Positions 62,863 to 64,000 of a DNA stretch of 64,000 bases are shown piece after piece. Below the pieces are notes generated by a model. The model saw only the letters and a program-made list of their open reading frames with translations, was not told the origin of the DNA and did not search any database. Position 1 is the first letter of the stretch. The number at the start of each line of letters is the position of its first letter. Origin of the DNA: Chitinophaga pinensis (GTDB lineage Bacteria > Bacteroidota > Bacteroidia > UKL13-3); contig CAMDHZ010000012.1 in NCBI GenBank assembly GCA_945898275.1, forward strand, positions 29,338 through 93,337, given 5' to 3'. The position numbers were made by a program, and so were the translations under genes.

Positions 62863-63426
62863 ATGAAGACACCGAAAAAGGATAAGTTAAATTGGTTCTA
62901 TATTGGATTAGGATTATTTTTCAGCTTAAGTTTTCTTTGGGCAGACAAAAAGGACGTGGTAGAAAGTGAGCTTGAAACCAAAACAATTGTTGTAAGTCAG
63001 GACATTCAAAAAACAGGTGGAAGAAGTAACTATGAATACCGACTTTGGCCAAAAGAATATGCATGTTCCTTTGTAATTAAAACAGCGGGTGGTATTGCTG
63101 CTCATTGGGTCAATCTAGACAACATAACCCAAAATGACACTTTAATTATTAAAATTCATAATAGCAGGCTGGCAGACTTGAATAAGAAGTCTGAAGACAT
63201 ACCTATTTATTCGCTAATGAAAAACAACAAATGGGTTTATGACCTTGACAGTTATAATAAATCTCAAAAAAACTATGACAAAAGATGGAATGTAATTCTC
63301 ATCATTATGAGTATTTTATTTGTCTTAAGGGGGATGACAATTATATCAAGCAAGACAACTTATATTTTAGCGGCAATAAGTGCATCAATTATTATAACAC
63401 TTCGACTACTGAACCTATGGTGGTAA
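62863..63426 (+). CDS. Hypothetical membrane protein
   Basis: N-terminal TM and C-terminal TM pair, 187 aa. Confidence 0.65.
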   Translation: MKTPKKDKLNWFYIGLGLFFSLSFLWADKKDVVESELETKTIVVSQDIQKTGGRSNYEYRLWPKEYACSFVIKTAGGIAAHWVNLDNITQNDTLIIKIHNSRLADLNKKSEDIPIYSLMKNNKWVYDLDSYNKSQKNYDKRWNVILIIMSILFVLRGMTIISSKTTYILAAISASIIITLRLLNLWW

Positions 63427-63480
63427 TAATAAGGCCATTTTATTGCGGTTTCGGGTTGAACCAACATGTTGTACCAAGCA

Positions 63481-63519
63481 GGTACCTAAGCAGAATAAAG
63501 CAAGAGTGAGGAGAAAGAG
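63481..63519. repeat. Left ~39 bp direct repeat flanking the array
   Basis: GGTACCTAAGCAGAATAAAGCAAGAGTGAGGAGAAAGAG. Confidence 0.85.
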
Positions 63520-63523
63520 GTAA

Positions 63524-63743
63524 GGTACCCATGTTAATCCAAGGGGGTACACATGTTACACCAAGCGGGTACCTATGTTGTACCAAGCAGGTACCCATGT
63601 TATACCAAGCAGGTACCCATGTTGTACCAAGCAGGTACCCATATTATACCAAGCAGGTAACCATGTTATACCAAGCGGGTACCCATGTTAATCCAAGTGG
63701 GTAACCATGTTAATCCAAGGGGGTAACCATGTTAATCCAAGGG
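63524..63743. repeat. Tandem array of 10 x 22 bp, consensus GGTACCCATGTTATACCAAGCA
   Basis: Ten indel-free units beginning GGTAM, with 1-5 substitutions each; another partial unit at 63460-63480. Confidence 0.95.
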
Positions 63744-63782
63744 GGTACCTAAGCAGTATAGCGCAAGAGGGAGGAGCAAGAG
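63744..63782. repeat. Right ~39 bp direct repeat flanking the array
   Basis: GGTACCTAAGCAGTATAGCGCAAGAGGGAGGAGCAAGAG. Confidence 0.85.
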
Positions 63783-63850
63783 TTCATGGAGCGAATAGAG
63801 GTAGCGTCTCATTAAATGTGTCTCTTCTTTATCAACCAATTTGGGCGGAA

Positions 63851-64000
63851 GCGTCCCATTAAGTGTGTAAACTCAAAAAGTTGTTCTAGAAATTTTTAGA
63901 CCCCGTTAAGGAAAAGGTCGAAAAAATTTATGGAAACAACTTTTTGCTTAACTTTATATACTTAAAATGAAAAAAGAAGAATTGCTAAATGATGATTTCT
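63851..64000 (+). mobile_element. Left end of an IS256-family insertion sequence (truncated by window edge)
   Basis: GCGTCCCATTAAGTGTGTAA terminal-repeat-like sequence, 5' leader hairpin, then transposase start. Confidence 0.7.
63967..64000 (+). CDS. IS256-family transposase, N-terminus only
   Basis: ATG AAA AAA GAA GAA TTG CTA AAT GAT GAT TTC = MKKEELLNDDF, as in Bacteroidota mutator-type transposases. Confidence 0.65.
   Translation, partial: MKKEELLNDDF

Noticed and set aside
63524-63743. Tandem array as a CRISPR
   Set aside because: Units are contiguous 22-mers with no unique spacers, and no cas genes are nearby.

Overview
This 64 kb window looks like an ordinary Bacteroidota chromosome segment. 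Evidence: DUF5106/TlpA thioredoxin, BshB1, LruC-domain protein, DUF6728 micro-protein, TAnnTTTG-type -7 boxes. Most of it is core metabolism and envelope genes: glgC/glgA, rplU/rpmA, smpB, mntH/mntR, prmC, lpdA, a type I secretion-like ABC/HlyD/TolC trio, pckA, secG, lptE, gltA, a TonB receptor, an RND efflux operon and aconitase. Accessory spots are: (i) a relic tyrosine-integrase fragment beside tRNA-Ala(GGC), with an Mrr-type restriction gene and a glycosyltransferase (about 13.1-16.2 kb); (ii) an Rpn/PD-(D/E)XK nuclease gene (7.9-8.8 kb); (iii) a RES/Xre toxin-antitoxin pair with an operator-like inverted repeat (58.0-59.0 kb); (iv) a repeat-rich right end with REP-like hairpins, a precise 10 x 22 bp tandem array between ~39 bp direct repeats, and the left end of an IS256-family element cut by the window edge. 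The most unusual signal is the near-palindrome GGTTTGAACC/GGTTCAAACC. I read it 17 times in 64 kb, against about 0.1 expected. It falls in several reading frames, on both strands and in intergenic DNA, so it resembles a HIP1- or DUS-like genome-wide iterated motif. All calls come from reading the sequence; no searches were run.
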